From Roridomyces roridus (taxonomy: Eukaryota > Basidiomycota > Agaricomycetes > Agaricales > Mycenaceae): DNA of 64,000 bases. Under the pieces are notes generated by a model that did not search any database, was not told the DNA's origin, and saw nothing but the letters and a program-made list of their open reading frames with translations. Of the stretch, positions 30,411 to 41,215 are shown piece by piece. The stretch lies in NCBI GenBank assembly GCA_029378245.1, contig JARKIF010000142.1, positions 16,899-80,898 of the forward strand, in the 5' to 3' direction. Both the position numbers and the translations under genes were made by a program. Within the stretch, counting starts at the first letter, position 1. The number at the start of each line of letters is the position of its first letter.

Positions 30411-31842
30411 AGCGATACTCTGGAAGCAGGGTCAGTACGATGGAGGGTAAGAAGTGACAAGATAACATACGCGAGTAGCAAACATACTTATTGATTCTAG
30501 AGAGCGGGGTTGGATAACAGTGGGGATGTGAGAGCGTAAAGCAAGAGTAAAACTGAGGAGACGAGGTCAGCCACCCGTTTTGTCTCTCCTTGTGGTGGCT
30601 GACCGCGACGAGTGAGACTTGAGTGAGACCAAGGGCCACGTGGGACGAGGACCAGAGAGCAATAACAGAAACCCGTCGCGCATCCAACGCGTCGCTCGTC
30701 GTCGATCATGGCGGTCGTGATCAGAAAGTTGCTTGGCTCTGAGTCTAGCACGCGGTCATCGTCACTGAATGCACGAAGAGTTTGGAGTACATAGAAAATG
30801 CACATTGACTATCCTAAACAATTGCCCTCCGGGCACACCTGGATCCTCCGTGATTGTGTTTTGTACTCAATAAATGCCATACTGGTGCGCTCCTACTATA
30901 AAGCACTCCTCGCGCCGGTTCAAGTGCGTACACAGTAACTAGGGAAGGAGCATGTGATCGTGGGAGGACGGAAGTAAATTCTTTGTCAGACAATTGGTGA
31001 TTTTAGACCTGGATACCTCCGGATCCAGGAACTATCCTAGTACATATATGAGGCACCTCGTAAGGCCACACACCCATCGTAAATCTAAGGGCGACCGAAA
31101 TAAATGCCATTCCTTCGCTCTGCCCTCGTATTAGCAACTCTGCAGATGGTGGAATCCCACAGGCGGAGTGAATAAAGGAGGGGGAAGGGTACGGCGTAGA
31201 ATGGAGAAGGAAGAAGGATGTATTGAAAGATACCACAACGAGTAAGAACTGGAACAAGAGTCAGCAACACGTCGACAACGAGGACGAATGAGGACGAGGA
31301 AGGGAATCAGGGATCGACGGATATCCACAGGGCTCTGCCCGCCTCCACTTTGTACACTGGGAGACTTTGGTATGGGCAGAGCATTCGGTCCGCCCGTCGA
31401 AAGGTTTTCATCAAACAAGAGGGAGGGGAGTGGGGAGGGAGAGAGGCAAGATCACTCACCAAGGAGATACTACAGAAGCCCCACCACCGTCGAGGAAGAC
31501 CTGGAAGAAGGCATCGTCAGTAAGGAAGAAAAGTGGACGGAGGAGCAGAAGAAGAGAGCGTCAGACAAGGCTGAAAGATAAAGTATTCCACACGAGTATT
31601 CAGAATGTGGTAAAGTATGGTTATTATGTGCATCATCACGCGCGACGACGAGAACGGGAGCGAGGTACTCACAATGGTGGAAGGTGGTGGTCGAGAGGAA
31701 GAGAGACGAAAATTTGACCGAGCTTTGTCAGCGGTTTTGTTGCCAAATTCGGCAATCAATCTGGAAATTTCTGGGGCTTTCGAGCGTGTTCCGTGCTTGT
31801 ATATAACGCCTGCTTCTCCACCCCACGCGCGTCTGCTGCTAC
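30411..31842. other. Intergenic region between divergent kinase and FES1 genes
   Basis: At 1.4 kb this is long for this part of the window. I find no frame with recognisable motifs or consistent splice sites. Purine-rich tracts (31420-31450) and scattered short frames are present. It should contain both promoters and the kinase 5' UTR. Confidence 0.5.
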
Positions 31843-33026
31843 ATGGAATCTCTACTCCGCTGGGGCATAGAAAACTCTGCCAACGCCAATGATGGGTCCA
31901 ACCCACCCCCGGCCCCACGCCAGGACCTAGATCCCGGCATAATCGACATGATACTAGGGAAATCCGACGCAGTACTCATGAAAGAGGACATGGCCATCGC
32001 ACAGGACGAATCTCAATCTGAATCAGCGCGTATCGACGCCCTAGACCACCTCGAGATGCTAATAGAGCAAATCGACAACGCCAATAGTGAGTGAATCCCT
32101 CCTGGACTTGCGTGAACTCATCTTGATGCAGACCTCGAAAAGCTGCAGATGTGGACCCCGCTGCAGAAACTCATTGAGAGCGCGCCTACGCCAGAGCTGA
32201 AGATGCAGGCTTTGTGGGTCATTGGTACCGCGCTACAGAACAACCCCGCAGCTCAGGATGCCGTGAGTGTCTGCCCGCGTCATAAAAACAATGCTAACGA
32301 CCCCTTCAGTACTTCTCGCATGATCCTCTCCCTGTGCTCACCAACTTCCTTACGCCCTCCCCGTTTTCCACCTCCCAAACGCGCTCAAAAGCCATCTACG
32401 CGTTGTCAGGCTTATTGAAACACAATGCACCTGCCGTAGAGGCTCTCTCCCGGTCAGACGTCAACGGCTGGGAACGTCTACGGGAAGCGCTGCAAGGTCA
32501 GTTTACCATTCCTTCCCACCGCGCTAAGCTAACGACAGAAACAGACCCAGACCTCGGCGTCCGTCGGAAAGCGCTCTTCCTGCTCAGCACCCTGCTCATC
32601 CCCTCCTCCGACCCCTCCTCCTCTTCAGCATCCTCATCCCTCAGCCAACCAATCCACGCCAACTCGCACGCCGCCGCCCTCGCCAACCCCTCACGCACCG
32701 ACACGTCCAGCCCCTCCCTTTCCGCCCTCTCCACACACGGCATCCTCCCCGCCGTCATCTCAGCCCTCACCTCCCCCGTGCCCTCTGGTCCAGACGGCGA
32801 CGTCCCAGGACCCGACCCCGATTTTGAGGAAAAGGGACTCGCGCTGCTACGCACGTACGCTTTGGAGTGTAACGGGCAGTTCAAGGACGGCGAGAAGGAG
32901 GCGTTGACGAGGTGGTTTGACGAGGAGAAGGTCAAGGAGGGCGGTGGTAATGGGGCGCTGGCGGAGCGGTGGGGTCTCAGCAAGGGAGAATTTGACTCTC
33001 TGAGGGAAAAGGTTACTGGGGCGTGA
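31843..33026 (+). CDS. FES1: Hsp70 nucleotide exchange factor Fes1 (HspBP1 family)
   Basis: It begins MESLLRWGIENSAN, the usual Fes1/HspBP1 start. Armadillo-like helices follow: ARIDALDHLEMLIEQIDNAN, LQMWTPLQKLIES, KMQALWVIGTALQNNPAAQDA, TRSKAIYALSGLLKHN and LGVRRKALFLLSTLL. Four exons are joined at about 32088-32131, 32263-32309 and 32495-32539. A Ser-rich loop near 32600-32660 interrupts the repeat fold. The C-terminus is charged (DEEKVKEGGGNGALAERW). The protein releases ADP from cytosolic Hsp70. It is convergent with CR9, whose stop lies only 36 bp beyond. Confidence 0.9.
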
Positions 33027-33062
33027 AGCTAATGCCATAGAATGTATAATGCAATTTGTACG

Positions 33063-34199
33063 CTAGTTGACCCCAAAAGCACGAAGCACTTGTCCAACCC
33101 TAAAATCTTCAAGCCCTTGTCGTTCCTTCTGGGCGCGTTGCCTGACAAAGTCGGAGAGGAAGTCTATAGAGAACTCGGTCCGCTCGATTTTCACAGTCCA
33201 ATTCCCAGGACTATCATGTACATGTACTTCCCCGGGCTTGAGGAGGAACATGCGATGGCTGGCATTCTTGATTGCCTTGGCCTTCACAAGGGAAAAGCGG
33301 TCTGCAGCTCGGTTGAAAAGAAGAACGCCCTGGATGATACTCCACAGCCTATCGTCGCTCGGGATGCCTACAGTCGAGAAGAGGTCGCGCGCAACTGGCC
33401 CGACCCTATGCAGCCTAGCCAAAACAGCTTGAGGATCCCGATTCGTGAGACTCCTAGACATTTCTGAGTACCCAGAGCAAAAAAAAAAGCAAGAAACAAA
33501 CGTATAAGCGTCGATTTCCTCCAACGACCATGGCTTCATGACCCAAGTCTCCGCCTCGATCTGCTTTTTAAAATGATGCATCCGGTGCTTGTCCAGAGCC
33601 GCCGTCCAGACCACAAACTTGGCTCTCCTAATCCAATGGTCGGGTATCCAGTTAAAAGCATTGTCGACATCGACCAAAACCCAACTCTTGCGAATCAAAT
33701 CCTTGACCGATTCGATGCTCAGGTACTCGGAATGCCCTGGGCCCCGCAGGATCTGGACACCCGACTCGGAGATGGACAGTATCTCGTGCGCATTGGGGAG
33801 GAAGAAGACGGGTTGGCCCATGGCTATGAGACGAAAGAGGAAGTACACCGCACCCACGCTCTTCCCTGCAGCTTCATGAGTACCTTGAATAAGAGAAAGA
33901 GTCTACCCACCGATTCCAGGGTGACCAGTAAGAAAGAACCTGCCAGTTCCCCGCTGGAGGAGCTCAGCAAGGAAGTTGTCGTATTCATCCCGAATAATGT
34001 ATTTTTGCAACTGGAGCTTGTGAACCTCAATTTGGGGTTGCAGTGCAATGTCGAGGTATCGAGCGTTCAAATGGCTGTGGATGTACGGGGTGAGGCGGTC
34101 CGAATCAGAGTCTGTCGGCCAGAGAAGTGCATGGGCGAGTGAGCATTCCGCACTCGGTGCTAAACGAGTGAAACCAGGCAGTGTATCTTTATCGCTCAT
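33063..34199 (-). CDS. CR9: long-class CR-type NTPase with truncated C-terminal domain
   Basis: Exon 1 is 34199-33911, exon 2 is 33865-33502 and exon 3 is 33453-33063, giving 347 residues in frame. It starts MSDKDTLPGFTRLAPSAE; an upstream ATG at 34214 would add five residues. Walker A is GHPGIG then KSVGAVYFL. Walker B is SWVLVDVD, followed by FVVWTAALDKH and MKPWSLEE, a good fit to the W-S-L-E-E signature. Exon 3 covers the start of the C-terminal domain (HRMFLLKP, EFSIDFLSDFV) but stops at FGVN, before the LYLQPHAQNFAAVDAI region. The nuclease-like core is therefore missing. The break lies 36 bp from the FES1 stop. For intron 2 the acceptor TAG at 33454-33456 keeps the frame; the earlier CAG does not. 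It is downstream of CR10 on the same strand. Confidence 0.75.
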
Positions 34200-34440
34200 A
34201 GGGGTTGGAGACAAGGCCGATTGATGAGATCAAGGAAAGGCTGATTGCATTGTGCCGGCCGCTAATTCTACTCAGTATGTGTTCCAAGATGCGGCGGGGT
34301 GGACCTCATGCAGGTCGCTTCAGCATCCTTGGATCAACTCCAGCAAGTACAACGAATCTCGGAGCAAGCACACGCACTCAAGGCCGCAGTTCCCTCTTCG
34401 CAGTTCCGAGGGAATCTTTCTGCGACCAATGCTTCATGTC

Positions 34441-35286
34441 CTACTTAGGATCTCTTGAAGCCTCCAACGTCCTAGATTTGAATGTTATGCTCCTGAGAGA
34501 CGCTCCGACCGGGAAAGAGACACACCTCAAAGCTTCCTTCTCCTCTGCCGACCACGGCTGCATGACCCTGATGTCCGCCACGAACTCGGTCGTGAACCAG
34601 TGCTTCGGTTCATCTTTCAGGAGCGCGGTATAAACCAGACCAACACCCAGGGCGATCCACCAGTGTGGATACCACTCAGGGTATTGCAGGGCATCGACAG
34701 CGAGCAAGACCCAGCTCTTACGAGCAGCATCTTTGGTCGGGCGCGAACTCATGTAAGAGTCGGCGTAGCGTTCCCGCAACACTTGAACACCAGAGTCAGA
34801 AAAGTAGTAGATGACATCGGGTTCGGGCACGAAGAACACGGATTGGCCACAAGCTAGGAGGTGGAGGAGGAAATAGCTTGCGCCGACGCTCTTGCCTAAA
34901 TTAATGTATGAGCGCAAAGTAAATGGCAATGAAGGTGGTGGGTACTCGCCGATCCCGCGTTCTCCAGTGACATAGAAACGATACCCCTCTTCCACCTCGG
35001 CCAAGAATTCGACGTAAGACCGGCGTACAATGAGCGTGTCCACCGAGGTGAGCCCATGCACGCGTAGGCCCGGATGTTTCTTAAGGTCAATGTAGTCAAT
35101 TGTGGACGAAGGATCGTTGGTGTTGTAAGTGTCGATATAGGGGCTCAAACCGCGACACTCGGGGCCATGCAGAGTCGGGCCTGCTGGCGGGTCTCCAGTT
35201 GGCCAAAGCAGCTTTTGAAGTATGGAAAACGGTTCTGATGGACTCAAGTGCGCAAATTGGGTCAGTGTGTCCGAGTTGGAAGCCAT
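34441..35286 (-). CDS. CR10: short CR-type P-loop NTPase
   Basis: Exons are 35286-34950, 34895-34526 and 34471-34441, coding 245 residues. It starts MASNSDTLTQFAHLSPSEPF. YIDLKKHPGLRVHGLTSV, VDTLIVRRSYVEFLAEVEE and Walker A (GERGIG then KSVGASYFL) follow. Walker B-like SWVLLAVDA carries Ala at a position that is Asp in CR3 and CR7, with the second Asp kept. WFTTEFVADIRVMQPWSAEE closes the NTPase. The tail exon encodes TLEASRDPK. Intron 1 has a GC donor (gcgagt). It is also in frame and stop-free, so an unspliced read-through product is possible. It lies 242 bp upstream of CR9, in the same short-long order as the tandem pairs. Confidence 0.75.
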   Translation of the reverse strand: MASNSDTLTQFAHLSPSEPFSILQKLLWPTGDPPAGPTLHGPECRGLSPYIDTYNTNDPSSTIDYIDLKKHPGLRVHGLTSVDTLIVRRSYVEFLAEVEEGYRFYVTGERGIGEYPPPSLPFTLRSYINLGKSVGASYFLLHLLACGQSVFFVPEPDVIYYFSDSGVQVLRERYADSYMSSRPTKDAARKSWVLLAVDALQYPEWYPHWWIALGVGLVYTALLKDEPKHWFTTEFVADIRVMQPWSAEEKEALRCVSFPVGASLRSITFKSRTLEASRDPK

Positions 35287-35526
35287 GAGCGAGACAGCAA
35301 AGTAAGGGGCTGATGTGTGATCAGAAAGCGATAGTATAGAGGAAAGCAAGTGGACCAAGAAAAACGGAATTTCAGCACGCAGGTCGTGCAGCAGAATCAA
35401 AAGGCATGGATGCGTATAAGTTTTCTTCGAGGCATACACAGAGACAAGATTGGCCATAATTCAAGTCGCGCGAAAACCTCTCCACGTCCTCGCCCGCCAC
35501 CACACCAACAACACCTCTCCACCCAC

Positions 35527-36089
35527 TCATGCAATCAACGTGCTGGCCGTGGCAGAGTCGTACTTGAAGGTTGGCGGGATCTGCTGCTTGGTCTTGTAGT
35601 ACCGCGCAAGCCGGTGGATTCTCGACTCGATGAGAATGAGACGGAACTTGGAGTCCTTGTCCTTGCGGTTGACCTCCAAGTGTTTCCGGACAGAGACGGC
35701 CTTTTTGATGAGGTACCACAGGTCCTCAGGAACGGAGGGACCGAGACCTGAAAAAGAGTGGTATTGGTATCAAGCTCGGCGTGAAGACGCAGTAGACGCA
35801 CCCTGGCTCTTCAAGATACGCAGGATCTTGTTTCCGGTGAGGAAACGAACCTGGGGGATACCGTGCGAGTCACGAAGGGTAACACCAATTTGCGACGGCG
35901 TAAGACCCTTGCGAGCGAGCTTGACAATGTGCTCAACAACCTCCTCGGGGGTGGTCTTGAGCCAGACGGGGGGCGCGCGGCGGTAGGGGAGAGCGGAGGA
36001 CGCTGGTAGCACATGGTCAGCATTGTGTACAAAAGACTTTTTTGCTAGCACATACAAATGCCCTTTCCGGGAGCGTGCATACGACCCAT
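35527..36089 (-). CDS. RPS13: 40S ribosomal protein S13 (uS15)
   Basis: The start is ATG 36089 ([20 protein letters not shown]). [40 protein letters not shown] and VTGN-type [14 protein letters not shown] follow, then [20 protein letters not shown] and an end at ATASTLIA. This is the full, highly conserved length of eukaryotic S13. Introns lie after GKGI (about 36002-36057) and after SQG (about 35751-35804). A further GT-AG intron (about 36097-36152) appears to sit in the 5' UTR a few bases before the ATG, as is common for fungal ribosomal protein genes. It functions in the small ribosomal subunit. Confidence 0.95.
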
Positions 36090-36343
36090 GGCGGATTCTG
36101 AAGAGCGGGATTAGAACAACAAGTACCACGGCGTGTAACGACAAGCACTCACAAGTTTTTGGAGGGGTAGGTCTTGAGGATGGGCGGTGTCGACGCGAAA
36201 GCGAGCTGCTGACTAAGACTATGCAGTTCCAAATCCAGCCGAGATAAACACACAACAATAAATCCGATAATAATTGCAGCTCTGTATGTACGACAGCAAA
36301 GCATTCAAAGTGTAACGATATGAACGAAGAAAAAGATATAATG

Positions 36344-39300
36344 TTATGGATACATCGAAAGAGCCCGTTCAAGAGTCTCTGCGTCTAACCCACGTATACG
36401 CAGGCATTTTTGGAAGAGCCTTCTCTCGACAGGGTAATGCACACGGCTCGCCAGGTGTTGCCCAGCGACCATCGACTTGATCACCCGCGCGATGAGGCGT
36501 TGCTTGTGCACGTTAATAAGAGGTTCTAAGTGCATCGACGGCGGCAGGGGTGCGAGGGCCGAAAACACTTCGGGGTGTGACGGCGCGTCAAAATTGGAGG
36601 TGACAGGGTCGATGCCGACCGCGACTGTCGGCGCCGTAGGGTCAATCAAGTCGGGCAGCTTGTTATGACGATACAGCTGCGCCAGATAAACGCCTAACAG
36701 AAATGAGCAACGTGCTATACAAAGAGCAGAATAACATACCGATGAAAGGCACACAGGCCGAGGCTGGCTTGTACTCGTTGATAGACTTGTGCTTGCTAGC
36801 ACGGACGTCTGTTTCACTGCCGTTGGCACCAGAAGCGTCCTGGGACTTGGTATCCGCGATGGCCTGACGAATGTACTTGAAGTCGTCGGCGCTAGTGACG
36901 TACACCTTCAGGTCATTAAACACCCGAATCTCCCACCGCCCGACGCTCCTCCAGGTCTTGAGCGCTTGCGAAACATAAGGACTGCGCAGCCCTGTAATAA
37001 TCGCAACCAGCATGTTGAAGCTGCTAAGAAGGTACGAATTCTGCAGTTCGGGTCAGTCACATGCGACAGAACAAGTTTCAAGCTACTCACCCAAGCTATC
37101 CGAATAAACTTGGCAACAACGGCAGGTCGTTCGTTGGGCGGCGACAACACAACCTCCGTCACCACAAACTTGGTCAAAAGATTAAAGCGAGCGCGCACGG
37201 AGCCAAGCGCGCTGATCTTGTCTCCCCACTCTGGATCCAACTTCCACCGCGCGCGATCCTTGACAAACTGCCCCCAATCAAGCACCTCGACATCCTCATC
37301 AGCCTGCCAATCCGAAATTACCTCTTCAAACTTGACAGCCATGAAAAGCTCGCGGTCAATCATGGCGAAATGCTCCGCCAAAACTTGTGCCCGGTGTCCG
37401 AAAATGAAGGAGCGGTAAAAACGCGTCGTTTCTGGGGGCGGGACAAACTTGGTCACCTGAGGTCGGATTTCGGGTGAAGGAACGGCCGGCATCCTGCTCT
37501 GCAGTATCTCCAAAGGAACTGCATCCTCCGGCGCCGGTTTGGCATCGTCCGCAGGTCTCGGTGGGTGGGCAGAGTGCGGATTGATGGGCGTCGGGTCCTC
37601 TCCAGGTTCGACAATTGTTATGTCATGAGGTTCCCTCGCAGCGTCAGGGTCGTCATTCGAGTGTGGCTCGTCGTAATCCTCTTCCTCTTCTTCCTCCTCC
37701 TCATCATCCGAAAACCGCCGCTCACGATCCACATAGTCCCCGACCGCATGCCGCTGCCGTATCGTCCGTATCCACAAATCAACCTTGGAAGCCTTCTCCT
37801 GCTGCTTCTCGGGGTTTATCTGCCCTTCCAGCCGATTCAGCGCCGCCTCCACGTCCCCCGTCTCCTCTTCTTCATCCGACATAAACGACTCCACAAGGGC
37901 ATCCATCTGCCACTGTGCAAGCTGCATCGGCTCATCCGGCGTCGCAGAAACAGAAGAAGCCACAGACGAATGACTCCTCTGCCCAAGTGACGAAACACTC
38001 TCCGACCTCCGCACAAACTCAAACTCGCGCCGTAAAGGCAGTCGCCTCACGGGCTGGCGCAACCCTGGAGGTACAGATGGGCCTTCATCAGACGAGTTAT
38101 CCGACAGATCGAGCTCGTCGATCGACATGACTTCGAATTGCCACTGCGTCTGTGCACCACCAAAAGTCGCAAGCCCAGGAGCAAGGGGGGCGCCGAAAGA
38201 GTCCGTGGAGGAAGACCGGAAAGAAGAAGCACGATCAACCGACCCAGGCCGAACGAACGAGGAGGGGGCGAGCGAGGCCACCTCGTGCGCCTCGGATTCA
38301 GAGGCGGCAGTTACGTCCCCTGTTGGGACATCATCCGCTGGCAGAGATGATATCGTCGAAAGAACGGGAGACAAAGACACCGCGGGATCCGGAGCAGTGG
38401 GCGCAGGACTAGGGGACGGCGCAACAGACGGTATTGAAGGAGCCGTCGCCGGCTCAATCATCTTCAAATACTGCTGGACGCCCCCATTAACGCTCAACAA
38501 ATCCCTTCCAACAGTAAGCTCCAAATCAATCCCAGACGGCGCCCTCAGACCACCGCCCGACCGCTGGTTCAATACCCGCTTCCACCTCCCTAACCGCCCA
38601 ATCGTGTTGACAAACGCACGCGAAAGAGAATTATGATGATGAATCGGCAATGTCGCCGGACTCTGCACGAACGGCGTCACCGGGCCCGGATCCGCCACCT
38701 GCGTCTCCGTCCTCTCAAGAATGGAGAGTGATGAAATCGGCATCGCACGCGTCGAAGAACCAAGATGCACCGTGCTCAAATGCGCATTGGCAAGGTCACC
38801 AGCGAAATCAGAAGGCGAGTCGGGCACCTTGCCCTCCCCCACTCGAAAGTCCAGATCGACATCCGAGTCCTCGTCCTCGTCGCGCGGCTTGCGCGTGGCG
38901 GCAGCAAACTGCTCTCCAAGCACGTGTGGCTGCGGCTGGCCTGCCTCTGCCTGCTGTTGCTCGACCTTGACCGAACTAGGCCGCGGCTCCTTGGGCTTTG
39001 GAGGAACCCGAGTGTGCACCCGCTTGCAATCCTTGGCGACCTTCTTGAGCTTGCGGACGATACTCTAGTCAATCCATAAGCAACCGCGAAACACATCCAA
39101 ACAAAGCGACACACCAGACCATCCCCAGACTTTTTCAAAATCGGATCCGTCACGAGCGTATTCAGCCAGCCCGCCACCAACAACCTCAACTCCCGATCCG
39201 GCAAAAAATCCACCGAAAAGAAGGTCAACAACCAATACCGAATCGCCACAAACGTCCGTACCCTCACCACCCTCCTCACAACTTCATCCTGCGGAGACTT

Positions 39301-41215
39301 TGGTTGCTGGAGAGCCCAATGAAAGCGGCAAATGAGCAGATGACAGAGATCGACACCAGAGATGTATGTCCGGTATGTCAGGAAAAAATTGAGCAGCTCG
39401 TCATAGCTCAGATCACTCGTGAGCTGTGCGATCCACCGCTCAATCGTAGCAGCGACGAGGATCTTCTGCGTCGGCGCACCAGTCGGATTACCAGCCTCGT
39501 CCAACGAGAGCTTGAGCACCGGCAGTGGCGCCACTTCGCCATTCGACCCGTTCTTTCCCTTATTCCCCCGCTTCTTCGACAAGCTCGACGCTGAACCATC
39601 CGTATGGTGGCTCTGGCTCTGACTGTCCTCGTCAGTGTCCCGGTGTTGCTGCGACTCGGGTATCGCCTCTCCCCAAATGACAAATCTCGGATCGTCTTTG
39701 GGTGCCGCCGTATTATCCGCCGAAAGCGACATCTTGATCACCTTGGTCTCCTCTCCGGCCGCCAGCCTTTCGAGAAGCGGAAGTCCACGGTACGTTTGTA
39801 ACACGTCAAAGACGTCTGTCGAGTACCTCGAATGGATCGCAGTTTCCAGGATCGGACCAGCCGGCAGTTCCTTTGGAAGCTCGGGTGAATCCACAGCCGA
39901 GTCCAAGGGAGATTCGGCAATGGATGCGGCAGGACCACTCAAGTCGCTGAAGAAGGACGCAGAGGACACCGTCGAGTCCCGCAGACGAAGCGCCGAGCGC
40001 GGCCTCGTGAGGCTGTGTCCATCCAGAGAATCTTCGTCATCACGATGGTCCTCTGGCCTAGCCGTCAACCCGCTTTCAAACGACTGCATCTCGCGGAGGA
40101 GCCTTGGTGTAGGGAGGAATTCGATCTTCGGCTTGCTAGCCGGAGATTCGAACAGAATTGTTGGGCCGAAGGGTTGGGAGAGTTCGGTGGGGGCAGAGGA
40201 GGACGCTTCGCCAGAAGGTCGTGGGAGGTGGCTGTGAGAGGAGGAGAGGCTGGTTCCCGAGGGCGCGGAGGGGTACCACCCCATTACCTCTGCGAATATA
40301 TCTCCGGATCGGAGCATGGATTCGCCAACAGAGGACGACATGAAATCTGCGGACGTCACGCTCTGCGAATGGCCACGACCGGGAGGCCGAACGGCAGGCG
40401 GCATCGAGGTCGAGGCGGTGCCCATTTCAGAGAATGAGCGTGTCTTGCGTAGCTTATTTCGCGGACCTGAGCCTCCGGTGGAGGTCTGCGGCCTGCTAAA
40501 CATTGCGACACTGACACTGAGTCGTGACTTGCGGGGAGGCGAGTTGGCGCGAGAGTCGCTAGAAGACGATACGCTAGTGCTCGCCCGCTCTCTACTGTCA
40601 GGTTCGACTGCGGACGCGGCTGGGGGTGTCTTCTTCTCGCGTTTGCTGTTAAATCGTTAAGCAAGTAGATAAAATATCAAGAATCAATGTTGCGCACCCG
40701 ACACGATACATCTGCCTCCCATGCTGGTTGATGAATGCAGTGATGGCATAGGGCGAGCGTACGTTGACGCCGACCCCGTAATGGTGGTCATACCGCCTCT
40801 TTAGCTCACGCGCCGCCGGACCGGAGGAAGTTTCGACAAAGCTTCCATCGGCTGGAAATAGGCTCGGCTGTGAGTTCCTTCTTCCAAGCAGAATGTAAGA
40901 CTTACGAGCGATGGAAATGTCGGCTGCAGCGATTTCTGGCGGGAGCGGATCGAGGGGAGTCCCGTCTATATCGACTTCGGAGAAAGCAAAAGATGCTTGT
41001 GAGCTATTGTCGGACGCGGTGGTGGGGATGGGAAGCAGGACGCGACTGCCGTGGGAGTCGGAAGACGAGGCCGGAGACTGAATGGAGGATGTCGAGGAGA
41101 AGGCAGAGGTCGATGGCTCCGGGCTGGTAGAGAGGCCGGGAGGTGAAGATGGCGAGAAGGAGAGGCGGGATGCTGGCGGCGTGTCGGGGGCTGGGATGGG
41201 CAGTGCGGCGGACAT
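36344..41215 (-). CDS. Large Ras guanine-nucleotide exchange factor
   Basis: The N-terminus (ATG 41215, [20 protein letters not shown]) and the first third are Ser/Pro-rich and probably disordered. A RasGEF-N segment follows, with [40 protein letters not shown] and [22 protein letters not shown] long low-complexity linker (about 38950-37500) contains acidic runs. The catalytic RasGEF domain has [44 protein letters not shown] and [20 protein letters not shown]. It should activate a Ras- or Rap-like GTPase. The architecture, with long insertions and no SH3 seen, recalls fungal Lte1/Bud5-like exchange factors more than Cdc25, but I do not assign a symbol. Introns lie near 40640-40695, 39066-39118 and at several places after 37090. 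The stop is 255 bp downstream of the RPS13 start. Confidence 0.88.
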
